Source: Paenibacillus sinensis (GTDB taxonomy: Bacteria > Bacillota > Bacilli > Paenibacillales > Paenibacillaceae). Taken from it: 37,053 nt of DNA. The DNA lies in contig NZ_JAHCMB010000148.1 in the NCBI RefSeq assembly GCF_019904155.1, forward strand, positions 243,199 through 280,251. Reading direction: 5' to 3'. Positions 1-10,504 of this stretch are shown piece after piece; within the stretch, counting starts at the first letter, position 1; each line of letters starts with the position of its first letter. Below the pieces are notes generated by a model. It ran no database searches, was not told the DNA's origin, and saw only the letters and a list, made by a program, of their open reading frames with translations. Both the position numbers and the translations under genes were made by a program.

Positions 1-81
1 CCGAAAATTCCCTTAATTTAGACATCAAACTCCCATTAACCGTTACTTCTTACCTAGAACGCGGGTCGAACTGTAGAGAAA

Positions 82-1485
82 TCAAAGAATATACTGGCTT
101 AAGTCGCGATCTTGCGCGATATCTGCCAGTTTTTCCCGGACATACTCCGGCGTAATAACCATTTTATCGAGTGTCAACTCCGGAGCCTCGAAAGACAAAT
201 CCTCCAGAAGTTTTTCCAAAATGGTATGCAGCCGGCGCGCACCGATGTTCTCCATGTTCTGATTGACCGTAGCGGCGATTTTGGCAATCTCGAATATGGC
301 TTCGTCCTGGAACTCAATCTCGATATCTTCAGTTGCCAGCAAATGCTCATACTGTTTCGTCAGTGCGTTCTTGGGTTCCTTCAGTATCGAAACGAAATCC
401 TCCAGCGTCAGGCTGCTCAGTTCTACACGGATCGGAAAGCGGCCTTGCAGCTCGGGAATTAAATCGGAAGGTTTGGCAACATGGAACGCACCCGCCGCAA
501 CAAACAGCACATAATCGGTTTTGACAGGTCCGTACTTGGTCATGATGGTAGAGCCTTCGACGATCGGCAGAATGTCACGCTGCACGCCCTCTCGGGAAAC
601 GTCAGGACCGGCGCCTTTTCCCTGGCTGGCCACTTTGTCGATCTCATCGATAAAAATGATGCCGGACTGCTCCGCACGCGCTACGGATTCCTGAATGACA
701 TCATCCATATCGATCAGCTTGTTCGCTTCATCCTGGGTCAACACCTTGCGCGCTTCCCGAATCGGAAGCTTGCGTTTCTTGGTCCGCTTCGGCAGAAGGT
801 TCCCGAACATCTCCTGCATGTTCATGCCCATCTGATCATTGCCCTGTCCGGCAAACATATCGAGCATTGTAGGGGAAGTATCTTCCACGTCGATTTCAAT
901 GATATCGTCTTCGAGCTGTCCGGCCAGCAGCTTGAAACGGATGCCCCTGCGCTGTTCCGTAATCGATGCATCACTATCCGTATCGTCGGCTTTCGCTTCT
1001 TCCTGAGAGTTAGCCCCTCCGAACAGCATCTCGAACGGATTGCGCTGATTCTTGCCCTTGGATGAGGAAGGAGCCAGAATGCGCACGATGCGCTCATTGG
1101 CCAGTTCCTCTGCCCGGTCCTTCACCTTCTCGGTCCGCTCCAGCTTCACCATGCGGATCGCCGTCTCGACAAGATCCCTGACCATGGATTCCACATCGCG
1201 GCCGACATATCCCACTTCAGTAAATTTTGTGGCTTCCACTTTGACAAAAGGCGCATTGACCAGCTTCGCGAGCCGTCTCGCGATCTCGGTCTTACCCACA
1301 CCGGTAGGTCCGATCATCAGAATGTTCTTTGGCACAATTTCGTCCCTGACATCTTCCGGAAGACGTTCCCGCCGGAACCGGTTGCGCAGAGCGACAGCCA
1401 TCGATTTCTTGGCCTGCTTCTGGCCGACAATATACTTATCCAGCTCGGCAACGATCTGCCGAGGAGTGAGCGATTGGTTCGCCAT
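82..1485 (-). CDS. hslU: HslU (ClpY), ATPase subunit of the HslVU protease
   Basis: AAA+ unfoldase that feeds proteins into the HslV peptidase in the cytoplasm. The 467 residues match the family's usual length. The N-terminal substrate/pore region is followed by a Walker A motif (GPTGVGKT, residues 59-66), an inserted I-domain at roughly 110-245 with a charged, poorly conserved stretch, a Walker B motif (FIDEIDK) and a C-terminal sensor-2 region with GARRLHT. The C-terminus SQYIL is the tail that docks into HslV in this family. The ATG start has a strong AGGAGAGGTG site. It lies 28 nt downstream of hslV, so the two subunits are almost certainly co-transcribed. In B. subtilis codY follows; the window ends before that can be seen. 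Confidence 0.97.
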   Translation of the reverse strand: MANQSLTPRQIVAELDKYIVGQKQAKKSMAVALRNRFRRERLPEDVRDEIVPKNILMIGPTGVGKTEIARRLAKLVNAPFVKVEATKFTEVGYVGRDVESMVRDLVETAIRMVKLERTEKVKDRAEELANERIVRILAPSSSKGKNQRNPFEMLFGGANSQEEAKADDTDSDASITEQRRGIRFKLLAGQLEDDIIEIDVEDTSPTMLDMFAGQGNDQMGMNMQEMFGNLLPKRTKKRKLPIREARKVLTQDEANKLIDMDDVIQESVARAEQSGIIFIDEIDKVASQGKGAGPDVSREGVQRDILPIVEGSTIMTKYGPVKTDYVLFVAAGAFHVAKPSDLIPELQGRFPIRVELSSLTLEDFVSILKEPKNALTKQYEHLLATEDIEIEFQDEAIFEIAKIAATVNQNMENIGARRLHTILEKLLEDLSFEAPELTLDKMVITPEYVREKLADIAQDRDLSQYIL

Positions 1486-1513
1486 GTCGATTTTCCACCT
1501 CTCCTGAAGTCGG

Positions 1514-2062
1514 TTATGCCTTCAACTCTTCGACAATAATATTGGAATTCGTATACACGCATATCTCCGATGCAATCACAAGCGCTTCTCTTGCAATTTC
1601 GGCTGCACTCAGGTTGGTCGCATGGCGCTTCAGCGCCCGGGCCGAGGAGAGGGCGAAGTTTCCTCCGGAGCCGATAGCCAGCACATCGTCATCCGGCTCG
1701 ATGATTTCTCCCCCGCCGGAGATAAGCAGCATGCCGTTCTTGTCCATCACGATCATGAGCGCCTCCAGCTTGCGCAGAACGCGGTCCTGACGCCAATCCT
1801 TGGCCAGCTCTACCGCCGCCCGCTGCAGATTGCCGTGATGCTCCTCCAGCTTCCCTTCGAACTTCTCGAACAGCGTGATGGCATCCGCCACCGAGCCGGC
1901 AAAACCGGCAATAACCTGTCCTCTGTACAGCCGCCGGACCTTCTTGGCCGTCGTCTTCATAATCACATTCTCGCCAAAGGTGACCTGCCCGTCGCCTGCG
2001 ATGGCGGCCCCTCCATTATGGCGTACCGCACAGATTGTCGTTGCATGAAATTCCGGAATCAT
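1514..2062 (-). CDS. hslV: HslV (ClpQ), peptidase subunit of the HslVU protease
   Basis: Threonine-type peptidase of the proteasome beta-subunit fold, forming the proteolytic core capped by HslU. It has 182 residues when started at the ATG at 2062, which has GGGAGGT just upstream; a longer frame exists but has no such site. The conserved [29 protein letters not shown] and GSGGN segments are all present. The N-terminus reads [10 protein letters not shown], so the expected nucleophile Thr8 lies behind a seven-residue leader that would have to be removed. B. subtilis ClpQ, by contrast, exposes Ser2. It lies between trmFO (33 nt) and hslU (28 nt). Confidence 0.96.
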   Translation of the reverse strand: MIPEFHATTICAVRHNGGAAIAGDGQVTFGENVIMKTTAKKVRRLYRGQVIAGFAGSVADAITLFEKFEGKLEEHHGNLQRAAVELAKDWRQDRVLRKLEALMIVMDKNGMLLISGGGEIIEPDDDVLAIGSGGNFALSSARALKRHATNLSAAEIAREALVIASEICVYTNSNIIVEELKA

Positions 2063-2095
2063 GCTCTTACCTCCCTTAATCGCCTGCACATTGGT

Positions 2096-3475
2096 TTAGC
2101 TGTTCTGCAAGGCATCCTCATTCACAGTATGCGGCAATCCCGTCTTCCCTGCAAATTCGGCCAGACTGTCCAACGCCCGGTGTGCCAGCATCTCATTCTT
2201 CTCCTTTTTGTTGCGGATCTTGCGTTCCGGTTTGGGCAGAAGGCCAAAGTTGGCATTCATCGGCTGGAAATGCTCCGGATCGGCCGACGTAATGTAAGCC
2301 GGCATGCTGCCGATCACCGTATCCTCCGGGAAGACCAGCAGTTCCTCGCCAAGAGCGGCTCTCGCCGCATTGATTCCGGCGATAAGGCCGGAGGCGGCCG
2401 ATTCCACGTAGCCCTCAACCCCTGTCATCTGGCCTGCAAAGAACAGCTGTCCGCGCGCTTTCATCTGATATGTCGGATGCAGCAGCTTCGGTGAATTGAT
2501 GAACGTATTGCGGTGCATGACACCGTAACGGACATATTCCGCATTTTCAAGTCCGGGAATTAGCGAGAACACCCGCTTCTGCTCACCCCACTTCAGATGT
2601 GTCTGAAAGCCGACGAGATTATAGAGCGTTCCGGCCGCATTATCCTGGCGGAGCTGTACGACTGCGTAGGGAAGCTTCCCTGTATGAGGATTGAGCAGGC
2701 CGACTGGCTTCATCGGTCCGAACAGAGCCGTCTGCTTGCCGCGTTTCATCATGATCTCGATCGGCATGCAGCCTTCAAAGTAGATTTCCTTCTCAAAGTC
2801 CTTGAGCGCTGCCGTCTCCGCATTGACCAGGGCTTCATAGAACACATCGAACTCTTCTTCGCTCATCGGACAATTCAGATAAGCGGCTTCACCCTTGTCA
2901 TATCTGGAAGCCAGGTAGACTTTGCTCATGTCGATGGATTCTTTCTCGACAATCGGCGCCGCCGCATCGTAGAAGTAGAAATACTCTTCGCCTAGCAGCT
3001 CTTTGATTTCCGCGGACAGTGAAGGGGATGTCAACGGTCCGGTGGCTATGACTACAATCCCCTCCTCCGGTATATGCGGAAGTTCTTCATTTATAACTTC
3101 GACGAGCGGATGATGACTCAACCGCTCAGTGATTTCGCCTGAGAAGCCGTCACGGTCAACGGCAAGCGCACCGCCCGCAGGGACTGCATGCTTATCTGCC
3201 GAGCCCAGGACCAGCGAGCCAAGACGTCTCATTTCTTCCTTGAGAACGCCTACCGCATTTCCGAGGCCATTGGCCCGCAGCGAGTTGCTGCACACGAGTT
3301 CGGCGAATTTATCCGTATGGTGGGCCGGTGTCTTCACAACCGGTCTCATTTCATACAGCCGCACCGGCACTCCGCGCGAAGCGATCTGCCAGGCCGCCTC
3401 GCTTCCGGCCAATCCTGCACCAATGACGGTGACCGGCTTCGCCGAGCCGGATGTATCCTGCAATTGTTCTGTCAA
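2096..3475 (-). CDS. trmFO: TrmFO, folate/FAD-dependent tRNA m5U54 methyltransferase
   Basis: Methylates U54 in the T-loop of tRNA using methylene-tetrahydrofolate and FAD (formerly Gid). With a TTG start at 3475 the protein has 459 residues, close to the family norm. GGAGGT lies 9 nt upstream of this TTG; the longer reading frame adds 33 residues without homology. The dinucleotide-binding motif [13 protein letters not shown] is near residue 17. [34 protein letters not shown] and the C-terminal [17 protein letters not shown] segment are typical of TrmFO. It follows topA by 49 nt and precedes hslV. In B. subtilis codV (xerC) lies between trmFO and clpQ but is missing here. Confidence 0.96.
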   Translation of the reverse strand: MTEQLQDTSGSAKPVTVIGAGLAGSEAAWQIASRGVPVRLYEMRPVVKTPAHHTDKFAELVCSNSLRANGLGNAVGVLKEEMRRLGSLVLGSADKHAVPAGGALAVDRDGFSGEITERLSHHPLVEVINEELPHIPEEGIVVIATGPLTSPSLSAEIKELLGEEYFYFYDAAAPIVEKESIDMSKVYLASRYDKGEAAYLNCPMSEEEFDVFYEALVNAETAALKDFEKEIYFEGCMPIEIMMKRGKQTALFGPMKPVGLLNPHTGKLPYAVVQLRQDNAAGTLYNLVGFQTHLKWGEQKRVFSLIPGLENAEYVRYGVMHRNTFINSPKLLHPTYQMKARGQLFFAGQMTGVEGYVESAASGLIAGINAARAALGEELLVFPEDTVIGSMPAYITSADPEHFQPMNANFGLLPKPERKIRNKKEKNEMLAHRALDSLAEFAGKTGLPHTVNEDALQNS

Positions 3476-3524
3476 CTTGATACAACCTCCGTTAACTCTT
3501 GATGATGGACAGGAATCGGACGTC

Positions 3525-5624
3525 TTATTCCGCCGCTTCCTCCTCATTCTCTTCCAGCAATTCACTGTGGTCACAGGATGTACACTGAAGCTTCACGCCC
3601 TGCTTATTCCGTTTCTCAATCATCCATGAGCCGCATTCCGGACAAGGTTTCGCTGACGGCTTATCCCACGAGACGAAATCGCACTCGGGATAGCGGTCGC
3701 ATCCGTAGAAGACCCGGCCTTTTTTGCTACGGCGCTCCACTACCTTGCCTTCGTGGCATTTCGGGCATTCTACCCCGATGTCCTTGATGATCGGCTTGGT
3801 ATTGCGACAATCAGGAAAGCCGGAGCAAGCCAGAAACTTGCCGAAACGGCCCAGTTTATACACCATCGGCTTGCCGCATTTCTCACAGACCTCATCGGAG
3901 ACCTCGTCGACAATCTCGATCTCTTTCATTTCTTCTTCCGCAACTTCCAGACGCTTCTCGAAGGATTCGTAAAACTCGCCCAGCACCTTTACCCAATCCT
4001 CGGAGCCTTCTTCCACATGGTCCAGATCACCTTCCATATGAGCCGTAAACTCGACATCCAGAATTTCCGGGAAGAACTGCTCCATCTGCTCGATTATCAG
4101 CTCTCCGAGCTCCGTCGGCATGAACTTCTTCTCTTCGATCGCGACATAGCCGCGTTTCTGGATCGTCTCTAGGGTCGGGGCGTACGTACTCGGACGGCCA
4201 ATGCCCAGTTCCTCCAGCGTTTTCACGAGTCGGGCTTCCGTATATCGCGGAGGCGGCTGTGTGAAATGCTGCTTCGGGTCGATTTCCTGAACGGCAAGCT
4301 TATCCCCCGATTGAAGCTGAGGCAAATACTTTTCTTCTTCAGTCGTTCCGTCGTCGTTCCCTTCCACATAGACCTTCATAAAGCCAGGGAACGATACTTT
4401 GGAGCCGACAGCCCGGAAAATGGCATCGCTTGCCGAGATATCCACAGACAGCGTATCGAGTACGGCGGAAGCCATCTGACTGGAGACAAAGCGTTCCCAG
4501 ATCAGCTTATACAGTCTGAATTGGTCGCGGCTGGTGAATTCCTTGACGGAATCCGGTTCCCGCAGGGCCGAAGTCGGACGGATCGCTTCATGCGCGTCCT
4601 GGGCTCCTGCCGCTTTCTTCGAATACTGGCGAGGACTCTCCGGCAGGAAATTCCCGCCGTACTTGCCCGTAATCAGCTCACGCGCTTCATCCTGAGCCGT
4701 TGTCGAAATCCGGGTGGAGTCGGTACGCATATATGTGATGAGACCAACAGTTCCTTCCTTGCCAAGCTCCACGCCTTCATACAGCTGCTGAGCGACGGAC
4801 ATTGTCTTGGCCGCCCTGAAGCCGAGCTTGCGGGCCGCCTCTTGCTGAAGGGAACTTGTCGTAAACGGTGCCGACGGGTGGCGCTGTCTTTCCTTCTCCT
4901 TCACTTCGGAGACGATAAAGTCAGAGCCTTCAATTGCTTTTAAAACTTCCTGTACGTCGCTCTCCTTGCCCAGTTCCAATTTCTCGCCCTTCAGCTTATA
5001 GAACTTGGCGTCGAACAGAGAATCCCGAATCGCAAGCTTGGCCGTAATTGTCCAGTACTCCTCCGGAACAAATGCCGAGATTTCATTTTCACGATCCATA
5101 ATGATCTTGACGGCAACAGACTGAACGCGTCCGGCGGAAAGGCCTTTTTTGACTTTCTTCCATAGAAGAGGGCTGATCTTGTAGCCTACCAGCCGGTCCA
5201 GAATACGTCTCGCCTGTTGGGCATTAACCAGATCCATGTTGATTTTGCGCGGGGTCTTGAACGCATCCTTCACTGCCTGTTTGGTAATTTCGTTGAAGAC
5301 AACCCGGCAATCCTGAGTGTCGTCCAGTTCGAGAGCATGCGCCAGATGCCAGGCGATCGCTTCTCCTTCGCGGTCCGGGTCAGCCGCCAGATAAACTTTT
5401 TTAACTTTTTTGCTTGCATCCTTAAGCTCTTTCAGCACAGAGCCTTTCCCGCGAATGGTAATGTATTTGGGATTGAAGCTGTTCTCGACTTCCACGCCGA
5501 TCTGGCTCTTGGGCAGGTCGCGAACATGACCCATCGAAGCTTTCACGATATATTTGCTGCCTAAATATTTGCCAATCGTCTTCGCCTTCGCCGGCGACTC
5601 GACAATGACCAAAGAATCCGCCAC
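3525..5624 (-). CDS. topA: DNA topoisomerase I (type IA)
   Basis: Relaxes negative supercoils by transient single-strand breakage. 699 residues, a normal length for Firmicute TopA. The Toprim domain is N-terminal ([19 protein letters not shown]; acidic triad in [10 protein letters not shown] near 80-90). The catalytic tyrosine is Tyr298 in [11 protein letters not shown]. The C-terminus carries three four-cysteine zinc-ribbon modules starting at CEKCGKP, CPKCHEG and CPECGSW, followed by a run of acidic residues. The start is GTG with AGGAGGA 9 nt upstream. It is first in a probable topA-trmFO-hslV-hslU transcript. Its leader is an unusual repeat-filled 500 bp stretch. Confidence 0.97.
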   Translation of the reverse strand: MADSLVIVESPAKAKTIGKYLGSKYIVKASMGHVRDLPKSQIGVEVENSFNPKYITIRGKGSVLKELKDASKKVKKVYLAADPDREGEAIAWHLAHALELDDTQDCRVVFNEITKQAVKDAFKTPRKINMDLVNAQQARRILDRLVGYKISPLLWKKVKKGLSAGRVQSVAVKIIMDRENEISAFVPEEYWTITAKLAIRDSLFDAKFYKLKGEKLELGKESDVQEVLKAIEGSDFIVSEVKEKERQRHPSAPFTTSSLQQEAARKLGFRAAKTMSVAQQLYEGVELGKEGTVGLITYMRTDSTRISTTAQDEARELITGKYGGNFLPESPRQYSKKAAGAQDAHEAIRPTSALREPDSVKEFTSRDQFRLYKLIWERFVSSQMASAVLDTLSVDISASDAIFRAVGSKVSFPGFMKVYVEGNDDGTTEEEKYLPQLQSGDKLAVQEIDPKQHFTQPPPRYTEARLVKTLEELGIGRPSTYAPTLETIQKRGYVAIEEKKFMPTELGELIIEQMEQFFPEILDVEFTAHMEGDLDHVEEGSEDWVKVLGEFYESFEKRLEVAEEEMKEIEIVDEVSDEVCEKCGKPMVYKLGRFGKFLACSGFPDCRNTKPIIKDIGVECPKCHEGKVVERRSKKGRVFYGCDRYPECDFVSWDKPSAKPCPECGSWMIEKRNKQGVKLQCTSCDHSELLEENEEEAAE

Positions 5625-5640
5625 AGAATCGTCCTCCTAA

Positions 5641-5874
5641 AAGTTTTATAGCATTACTTCGTTGAAATCACTTCGTAAAACTGGCTTCGAAAGCACTCGC
5701 TTAATTTTGATAGCGCTGCTTCGCTGAAATTACTTCGTAAAATTGGCTTCGGAAGCATCCGCTAAGTTTTATAGCATTACTTCGTTGATATCACTTCGTA
5801 AAAACCGGCTTCGAAAGCATCCGCTAGTTATTTTCGCGTAATCTCCATGCTCGCTTCGTAAAATTTACTTCGGA
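5641..5874 (-). repeat. Three 61-62 bp tandem repeats plus a degenerate fourth, in the topA leader
   Basis: Units run about 5641-5701, 5702-5763 and 5764-5825, with a degenerate partial copy at 5826-5874. Units 1 and 3 are nearly identical and unit 2 differs at scattered positions. Within each unit the core TTCG recurs about every 18 bases (ACTTCGTTGA, CACTTCGTAAA, GGCTTCGAAAG on the plus strand). On the transcribed minus strand this reads as repeated CGAAGT/CGAAGC blocks ending just upstream of the topA ribosome binding site. No open reading frame is maintained through it. Confidence 0.9.
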
Positions 5875-6129
5875 TGTATGCACTCAAATTGTTAGCCATA
5901 CTTCTCAGAAACCGCTTTGCAGAAAACTGCGATAGCACTAACAGAAATAAAAACAATATCTTCCGAACTCAGTTTTTCAGTCGCCGGTCGTCAACCGCAC
6001 AATTAACCGACCGACGGATCGGATGCTGCACACTTGATTGCGATCTATTGACTAAGCGTTACTAGCGCTGGTTCTCCCTCTCATCCTGTCCGGTTTGCGT
6101 TTCTAAAGCGGATTAAAAATTCAGGTTCC
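5875..6129. other. Intergenic remainder between the topA leader repeats and dprA
   Basis: I see no convincing gene, terminator or tRNA here. A topA promoter would be expected on the minus strand in or near this segment. A TTGACG is present at the expected orientation but without a recognisable -10 at proper spacing. Confidence 0.5.
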
Positions 6130-7251
6130 CTATCCTATCACTTTGTATACCGAACCAGGTAGGGTTGTTACCGCTTTTTTTACGATTAAAGATAACAGAA
6201 CCGAATGCAAATGTCCAAAATCGAGCCCGGTCTTCTCCAGAAGCTCATCCAGCGTGCATGGCTCCTGATGCAGTATATGGTATAGGCGAAGCTCGGCACT
6301 TGTCAAATTCTTTTCCGGCTGAAGAGGATGGGAATCCTTATGTAAGACCGAAGAAACATCACTATTTTTCTCTTTTTCAGGAATATAATGGCTGTAAAGA
6401 TCAAGGATATCCCGCACTTCCGTAACAAGCCCGGCCCCCTGTTTAAGCAGGTCAAGCGTCCCCCGGCTCTTGGGAGAGGTTATTGGGCCTGGAACAGCAA
6501 ATACCTCGCGGTTGTATTCAAGCGCTGCGGCTGCTGTGATCAAAGAACCGCTGCGGCTGTCCGCTTCCACGACGAGAGTTCCAAGCGTCAACCCGGCGAT
6601 AATCCGGTTGCGCTGCGGGAATAACCCCGGATGACTCTTCGTCCCAAGCGGATATTCCGTAACGACCAGTCCATGGCGGACAATCTGTTCCATAAGCTCC
6701 CGGTTCTCCGGAGGGTACACCTTATTCATCGGCGTCGCAATCACCGCCACAGTTCCTCCGGCCCGCTGCAAGGCAGCCTCATGACATACGCTGTCAATTC
6801 CGCGTGCCAATCCGCTGACAACGGTCAAACCCCCATCCGCCAATTCTTCGGCAAGCACAGCTCCTACCCTTCGGCCGTACGCGGTTGGAACCCGGGTACC
6901 GACGATGGCGATTCCCGGAGCGTGCATAAGCTCTACACGGCCGCGGTAGTACAGTACCCATGGGGGCTGAGCGATCTCCCTTAATCGAGCGGGATAGTCT
7001 TCGTCCAGCAAGGTCATGATGCCGATCCCGGCGTCCCCGTTCAGATGGATTCGCCCCCTGATCCATTCAGGAGTGAAGTGACCGGCGAGTTTTGCCGATA
7101 ATATAGGCTTTAATCCGATATCTTCCCAATCCTCTTGTTTGAGCTCAAACGCCAAATCCGACAAAAATCCCGCCTTGCGGATTTTGTCGATGCTCTTCCA
7201 GCCGATCCCTTCCACCTCATGTAGTCCGAGCAGAATGTCCCGTGTATTCAT
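6130..7251 (-). CDS. dprA: DprA (Smf), DNA-processing protein
   Basis: Binds incoming single-stranded DNA and loads RecA during natural transformation; widely present even in species not known to be competent. 373 residues. An N-terminal helix-hairpin-like region is followed by the Rossmann-like DprA domain (AIVGTR, VVSGLARGIDSVCHEAAL, MNKVYPPENR, FPQRNRIIAGL, VVEADSRSGSLITAAAALE, VPGPITS) and a C-terminal winged-helix-like segment of about 60 residues. The ATG start has AAGGAGAG upstream. As in B. subtilis it sits between sucD and topA, but a strong terminator separates it from sucCD. Confidence 0.96.
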   Translation of the reverse strand: MNTRDILLGLHEVEGIGWKSIDKIRKAGFLSDLAFELKQEDWEDIGLKPILSAKLAGHFTPEWIRGRIHLNGDAGIGIMTLLDEDYPARLREIAQPPWVLYYRGRVELMHAPGIAIVGTRVPTAYGRRVGAVLAEELADGGLTVVSGLARGIDSVCHEAALQRAGGTVAVIATPMNKVYPPENRELMEQIVRHGLVVTEYPLGTKSHPGLFPQRNRIIAGLTLGTLVVEADSRSGSLITAAAALEYNREVFAVPGPITSPKSRGTLDLLKQGAGLVTEVRDILDLYSHYIPEKEKNSDVSSVLHKDSHPLQPEKNLTSAELRLYHILHQEPCTLDELLEKTGLDFGHLHSVLLSLIVKKAVTTLPGSVYKVIG

Positions 7252-7350
7252 ATGCCATGCTCTCCTTATCCGGAAGGCGCACCTTCCCTATTTTGGTCCA
7301 AGCTCTAAGCAAAAGCAAGACTGCTGCGTCACACGAACGGGCCACACAGC

Positions 7351-7394
7351 AAAAAAGCAACCTTTTATCCCCATCAGGAAATAAAAGGTTGCTT
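7351..7394 (-). terminator. Rho-independent terminator after sucCD
   Basis: Minus-strand stem of 14 bp (arms 7381-7394 and 7355-7368, core AAGCAACC/GGTTGCTT) with a 12-nt loop followed by a run of six U. It ends the sucC-sucD transcript ahead of dprA. Confidence 0.9.
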
Positions 7395-7441
7395 ACCTTT
7401 GCCGCTATTATACCTGAAATCCGTTGAAACGGACAGCGTAA

Positions 7442-8371
7442 TCAGTGAGACGTACAGACGTTGAGAATTCCTTTCTCCTCCAGAACTCTAACCAGTGTGG
7501 AGCCCATTTCGGCAGGAGTCGGCGCGACGGTAATTCCGCAGCCCTCCAGCACGGCAATTTTTTCGACAGCTGTGCCTTTGCCTCCGGAAATGATAGCGCC
7601 CGCATGCCCCATTCTTTTGCCCGGAGGCGCGGTCGTGCCGCCGATAAAGCCGACAACCGGCTTGGTCATATGCTCGCGGACCCAATCGGCAGCTTCTTCC
7701 TCTGCTGTACCGCCGATTTCACCTATCATGATAACCGCCTTCGTCTGCGGGTCCTCATTGAACCTTTTTAAAATATCGATAAACTCCGTGCCCTTGACCG
7801 GATCGCCGCCAATTCCGACAGCCGTCGATTGGCCGATGCCGCGGGCCGTCAGTTGATGCACAGCCTCGTACGTCAGCGTTCCGCTGCGTGAAACAACGCC
7901 TACGTATCCCGGCATATGAATGTAGCCCGGCATAATGCCGATTTTACACTCGCCCGGCGTTATGACACCTGGACAATTCGGTCCGATCAGCACGGTAGAG
8001 CGGCCCTCCATGTACCGTTTCACCTTGACCATATCCAGCACCGGAATGCCCTCGGTTATACAGATGACAAGTTCCAGCCCGGCGTCCACAGCCTCCATGA
8101 TCGAGTCCGCGGCAAAAGCCGGCGGCACATAAATAACACTCGCAGTCGCACCTGTGGCGGTCTTGGCTTCGATCACCGTGTTGTAGATCGGCAGGGATTT
8201 TTTGTGCCCATTGTCCAGCTCAATTTCAGCAAACGTCCCGCCTTTGCCCGGTGTAACGCCGCCCACCATCTGTGTACCGTATTCCAAAGCGCCCTTCGTG
8301 TGAAAAAGTCCCGTTGATCCCGTGATTCCCTGGGTAATCACTTTCGTATTTTTATCGACAAGAATGCTCAT
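7442..8371 (-). CDS. sucD: Succinyl-CoA synthetase (ADP-forming), alpha subunit
   Basis: Alpha subunit of succinate-CoA ligase, which makes ATP from succinyl-CoA in the TCA cycle. 309 residues, normal for the family. The N-terminal CoA-binding Rossmann region ([13 protein letters not shown]) is followed by [19 protein letters not shown] and the ligase domain. The phosphorylated catalytic histidine is His256 in GHAGAI. The ATG has only a modest AGGATG ribosome binding site. It lies 53 nt downstream of sucC and is followed by a terminator, giving a two-gene operon. Confidence 0.97.
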   Translation of the reverse strand: MSILVDKNTKVITQGITGSTGLFHTKGALEYGTQMVGGVTPGKGGTFAEIELDNGHKKSLPIYNTVIEAKTATGATASVIYVPPAFAADSIMEAVDAGLELVICITEGIPVLDMVKVKRYMEGRSTVLIGPNCPGVITPGECKIGIMPGYIHMPGYVGVVSRSGTLTYEAVHQLTARGIGQSTAVGIGGDPVKGTEFIDILKRFNEDPQTKAVIMIGEIGGTAEEEAADWVREHMTKPVVGFIGGTTAPPGKRMGHAGAIISGGKGTAVEKIAVLEGCGITVAPTPAEMGSTLVRVLEEKGILNVCTSH

Positions 8372-8424
8372 GACCGTTCACATCCTATTCTTTTAGTAAA
8401 TACGCCGAATATGCCCAGTATGGG

Positions 8425-9585
8425 TTATTGCACGAGTGCAACGATCTTACGGGCGCCATCTGCCATGGAATCGGCCGATACGATGTGGAGTCCCGAACCG
8501 GACAATATTTGTTTGCCCAGCTCCACATTGGTTCCTTCCAGACGGACGACGAGCGGCTTGGTCAGGCCGAGCTGGCGCGCCGCCTTCACTACTCCACTTG
8601 CGATGACGTCGCACCGCATGATCCCGCCAAAGATATTGATAAAAATGCCCTTAACCTTGACGTCGGACAAAATAATCTTGAACGCTTCCGTGACCTTCTC
8701 CGCAGTGGCGCCGCCCCCGACATCGAGGAAATTGGCAGGCTCGCCGCCATAGTATTTAATAATATCCATCGTGGCCATTGCGAGGCCCGCTCCATTTACC
8801 ATGCATCCGATATTACCGTCAAGCGCAATGTAACTGAGGTCAAATTGAGATGCCTCGATTTCCTTCTCGTTCTCTTCACTCGGATCGCGGAGCGCTACAA
8901 TATCCTTGTGCCGGAACAGTGCGTTGGAATCAAAATTCAGCTTGGCATCCAGGGCCAGTATATTACCATCTGCTGTAACGACGAGCGGGTTGATCTCCGC
9001 TATGGAGCAGTCTTTATCGACAAAAGCCAAATAGAGCGCTTGCATAAACTTGACCGCTTTCCCCACCAACTCGTTCGGAATGGATATATTGTAGGCCAGT
9101 CTTCGCGCTTGAAAGACCTGCAGTCCGACAGCCGGGTCCACAATCTCCTTGAAAATCTTCTCCGGATGCTCCGCCGCCACTTCTTCGATTTCCGTTCCGC
9201 CTTCTTCGGAGCCCATAAGGACGATCCGTCCAGTCCCCCGGTCGACGACAAGTCCGAGATAATACTCCTTCACTATCTGGCAGCCTTCTTCAATGAGAAG
9301 CCGATTGACCTGCTTGCCCACAGGACCAGTCTGATGCGTCACCAGCGTCTTGCCCAGAATTTCGCCGCCATAGTCGCGGACTTCCTCCAGACTCTTCGCC
9401 ACCTTGACGCCGCCTGCCTTGCCTCTACCGCCAGCATGGATCTGCGCCTTGACCACGGCAACCGGACCACCCAATTCCTGTGCGGCGACCACAGCTTCCT
9501 CCACTGTGTAAGCGACTTTTCCATTCGGGACTGCAACCCCATAGCCCCTAAGCACTTCTTTGCCCTGATACTCATGAATGTTCAT
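8425..9585 (-). CDS. sucC: Succinyl-CoA synthetase (ADP-forming), beta subunit
   Basis: Nucleotide- and succinate-binding subunit partnering SucD. 386 residues, typical length. It starts with the characteristic [10 protein letters not shown]. The ATP-grasp domain includes [18 protein letters not shown], and the C-terminal ligase domain contains [18 protein letters not shown] and [15 protein letters not shown]. The ATG is preceded by AGGAGG at 8 nt. The first gene of the sucCD operon; the roughly 300 bp upstream has no gene on the minus strand. Confidence 0.97.
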   Translation of the reverse strand: MNIHEYQGKEVLRGYGVAVPNGKVAYTVEEAVVAAQELGGPVAVVKAQIHAGGRGKAGGVKVAKSLEEVRDYGGEILGKTLVTHQTGPVGKQVNRLLIEEGCQIVKEYYLGLVVDRGTGRIVLMGSEEGGTEIEEVAAEHPEKIFKEIVDPAVGLQVFQARRLAYNISIPNELVGKAVKFMQALYLAFVDKDCSIAEINPLVVTADGNILALDAKLNFDSNALFRHKDIVALRDPSEENEKEIEASQFDLSYIALDGNIGCMVNGAGLAMATMDIIKYYGGEPANFLDVGGGATAEKVTEAFKIILSDVKVKGIFINIFGGIMRCDVIASGVVKAARQLGLTKPLVVRLEGTNVELGKQILSGSGLHIVSADSMADGARKIVALVQ

Positions 9586-9883
9586 TCGGGAAGCCTCCTA
9601 ATGTGTGGCGAACAGCGCAGCTGTCTTATACGCTTGTTTCGCTTATACGTTTGGATTGCCGCTGAGTCGGGTCTTAGGATTGCTGCATCCTGTATTCCTG
9701 TAACACACGGGAAGAAACCGGTTGTTTCCCCCGTATGCTGACAATGAAAAACACTGTCAAATTAGGAAACCCAGAATATTGTAACATGAATTTAAAACGC
9801 TTTCCTTAAAAATATTCACATATTGTACACAAAATTTCGCATGATTTCATGCCGAAATGCGATTGATTTTATTGAAATTCCAT
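9586..9883. other. Upstream region of sucC
   Basis: About 300 bp separate sucC from the end of ohrR. On the minus strand there is a TTGACA followed 17 nt later by CATACG, flanked by the small inverted repeat TGACA/TGTCA. There are also AT-rich TACAAT elements further upstream. I cannot single out the sucC promoter or show a catabolite-repression site. Confidence 0.35.
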
Positions 9884-10357
9884 TCACAGCTTCTCAGCAA
9901 CATTCGCCTGATGCACACGATCCAGCAAAGAACGGAACTGTCCCAACAGTTCAGCAAATTCATTCTTCTCCATCGTCATTTCCTCTGCCATCATGGAAGG
10001 AATGCATGTCGCTTCATCCCGAAGCGCCCATCCTTCACCGGTCGGCGAGACCAGCACCTTACGCTCATCTTCCAGAGAGCGCTCCCGCACAATCAATCCG
10101 GCGGCCTGCAGACGTTTGAGAAGCGGAGTAAGCGTACCGGAATCCAGATACAGTGCCGTGCCCAGTTCCTTCACCGTACACTGCCGTTTCTCCCAGAGTA
10201 CTAACATCACGAGATATTGGGAATACGTAAGTCCGAGCTTGTCCAGCAAGGGCTGGTACAGCTTGGTGATCTCACGAGAACACGCATAGATGGTAAAGCA
10301 CAACTGATTCTCCAGCAGCAGTTCCGGGATCGGGTTCGAATTAGATGATTGGTTCAT
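9884..10357 (-). CDS. ohrR: OhrR, MarR-family organic hydroperoxide sensor/repressor
   Basis: Winged-helix repressor that releases DNA when a reactive cysteine is oxidised by organic peroxide. Started at the ATG at 10357 (AGGTGA 8 nt upstream) it has 157 residues; a longer frame adds 28 residues with no homology. The segment LENQLCFTIY places the sensing cysteine at Cys20, aligned with Cys15 of B. subtilis OhrR. The wing and recognition region (LYLDSGTLTPLLKRL, ERSLEDERKVLVS) is intact. There are further cysteines at 26, 60 and 118, so a two-cysteine mechanism cannot be excluded. It is divergent from ohr with a shared operator. Confidence 0.93.
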   Translation of the reverse strand: MNQSSNSNPIPELLLENQLCFTIYACSREITKLYQPLLDKLGLTYSQYLVMLVLWEKRQCTVKELGTALYLDSGTLTPLLKRLQAAGLIVRERSLEDERKVLVSPTGEGWALRDEATCIPSMMAEEMTMEKNEFAELLGQFRSLLDRVHQANVAEKL

Positions 10358-10431
10358 CTGGTAAGTCACCTGCTTTCTTGGTTTGATTTTATCACAAATT
10401 GCGGGTAATTTCTTGTTAATTGCGAAAAAAT

Positions 10432-10462
10432 AATTTGACACAACTTATTTTTGTGTTAAATT
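10432..10462. promoter_or_regulatory. Probable OhrR operator in the ohrR-ohr divergent region
   Basis: Inverted repeat with arms AATTTGACACAA (10432-10443) and TTGTGTTAAATT (10451-10462), matching at 11 of 12 positions around a 7-nt spacer. It lies in the short region between the two divergent genes, upstream of a TATAAT at 10476-10481 that probably serves ohr. MarR-family repressors bind AT-rich palindromes of this kind; the assignment to OhrR is inferred from position. Confidence 0.75.
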
Positions 10463-10504
10463 AGATTGTGTAAAATATAATTGTTAAAAGGAGATTGATA
10501 TCAT

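Noticed and set aside
481..1065. Plus-strand ORF of 194 codons inside hslU
   Set aside because: It lies antisense to a complete, highly conserved gene and has no recognisable protein features or ribosome binding site.
5875..6065. Small ORF after the topA leader repeats
   Set aside because: No ribosome binding site, no homology-like features; likely noncoding leader.
7355..7394. Possible repeat or attachment site between dprA and sucD
   Set aside because: The inverted repeat is fully explained by an intrinsic terminator with a U-tract.
8428..9741. 437-codon plus-strand ORF over sucC
   Set aside because: Long but purely antisense to sucC; composition is His/Arg/Leu-rich as expected of the complementary frame of a GC-biased gene.
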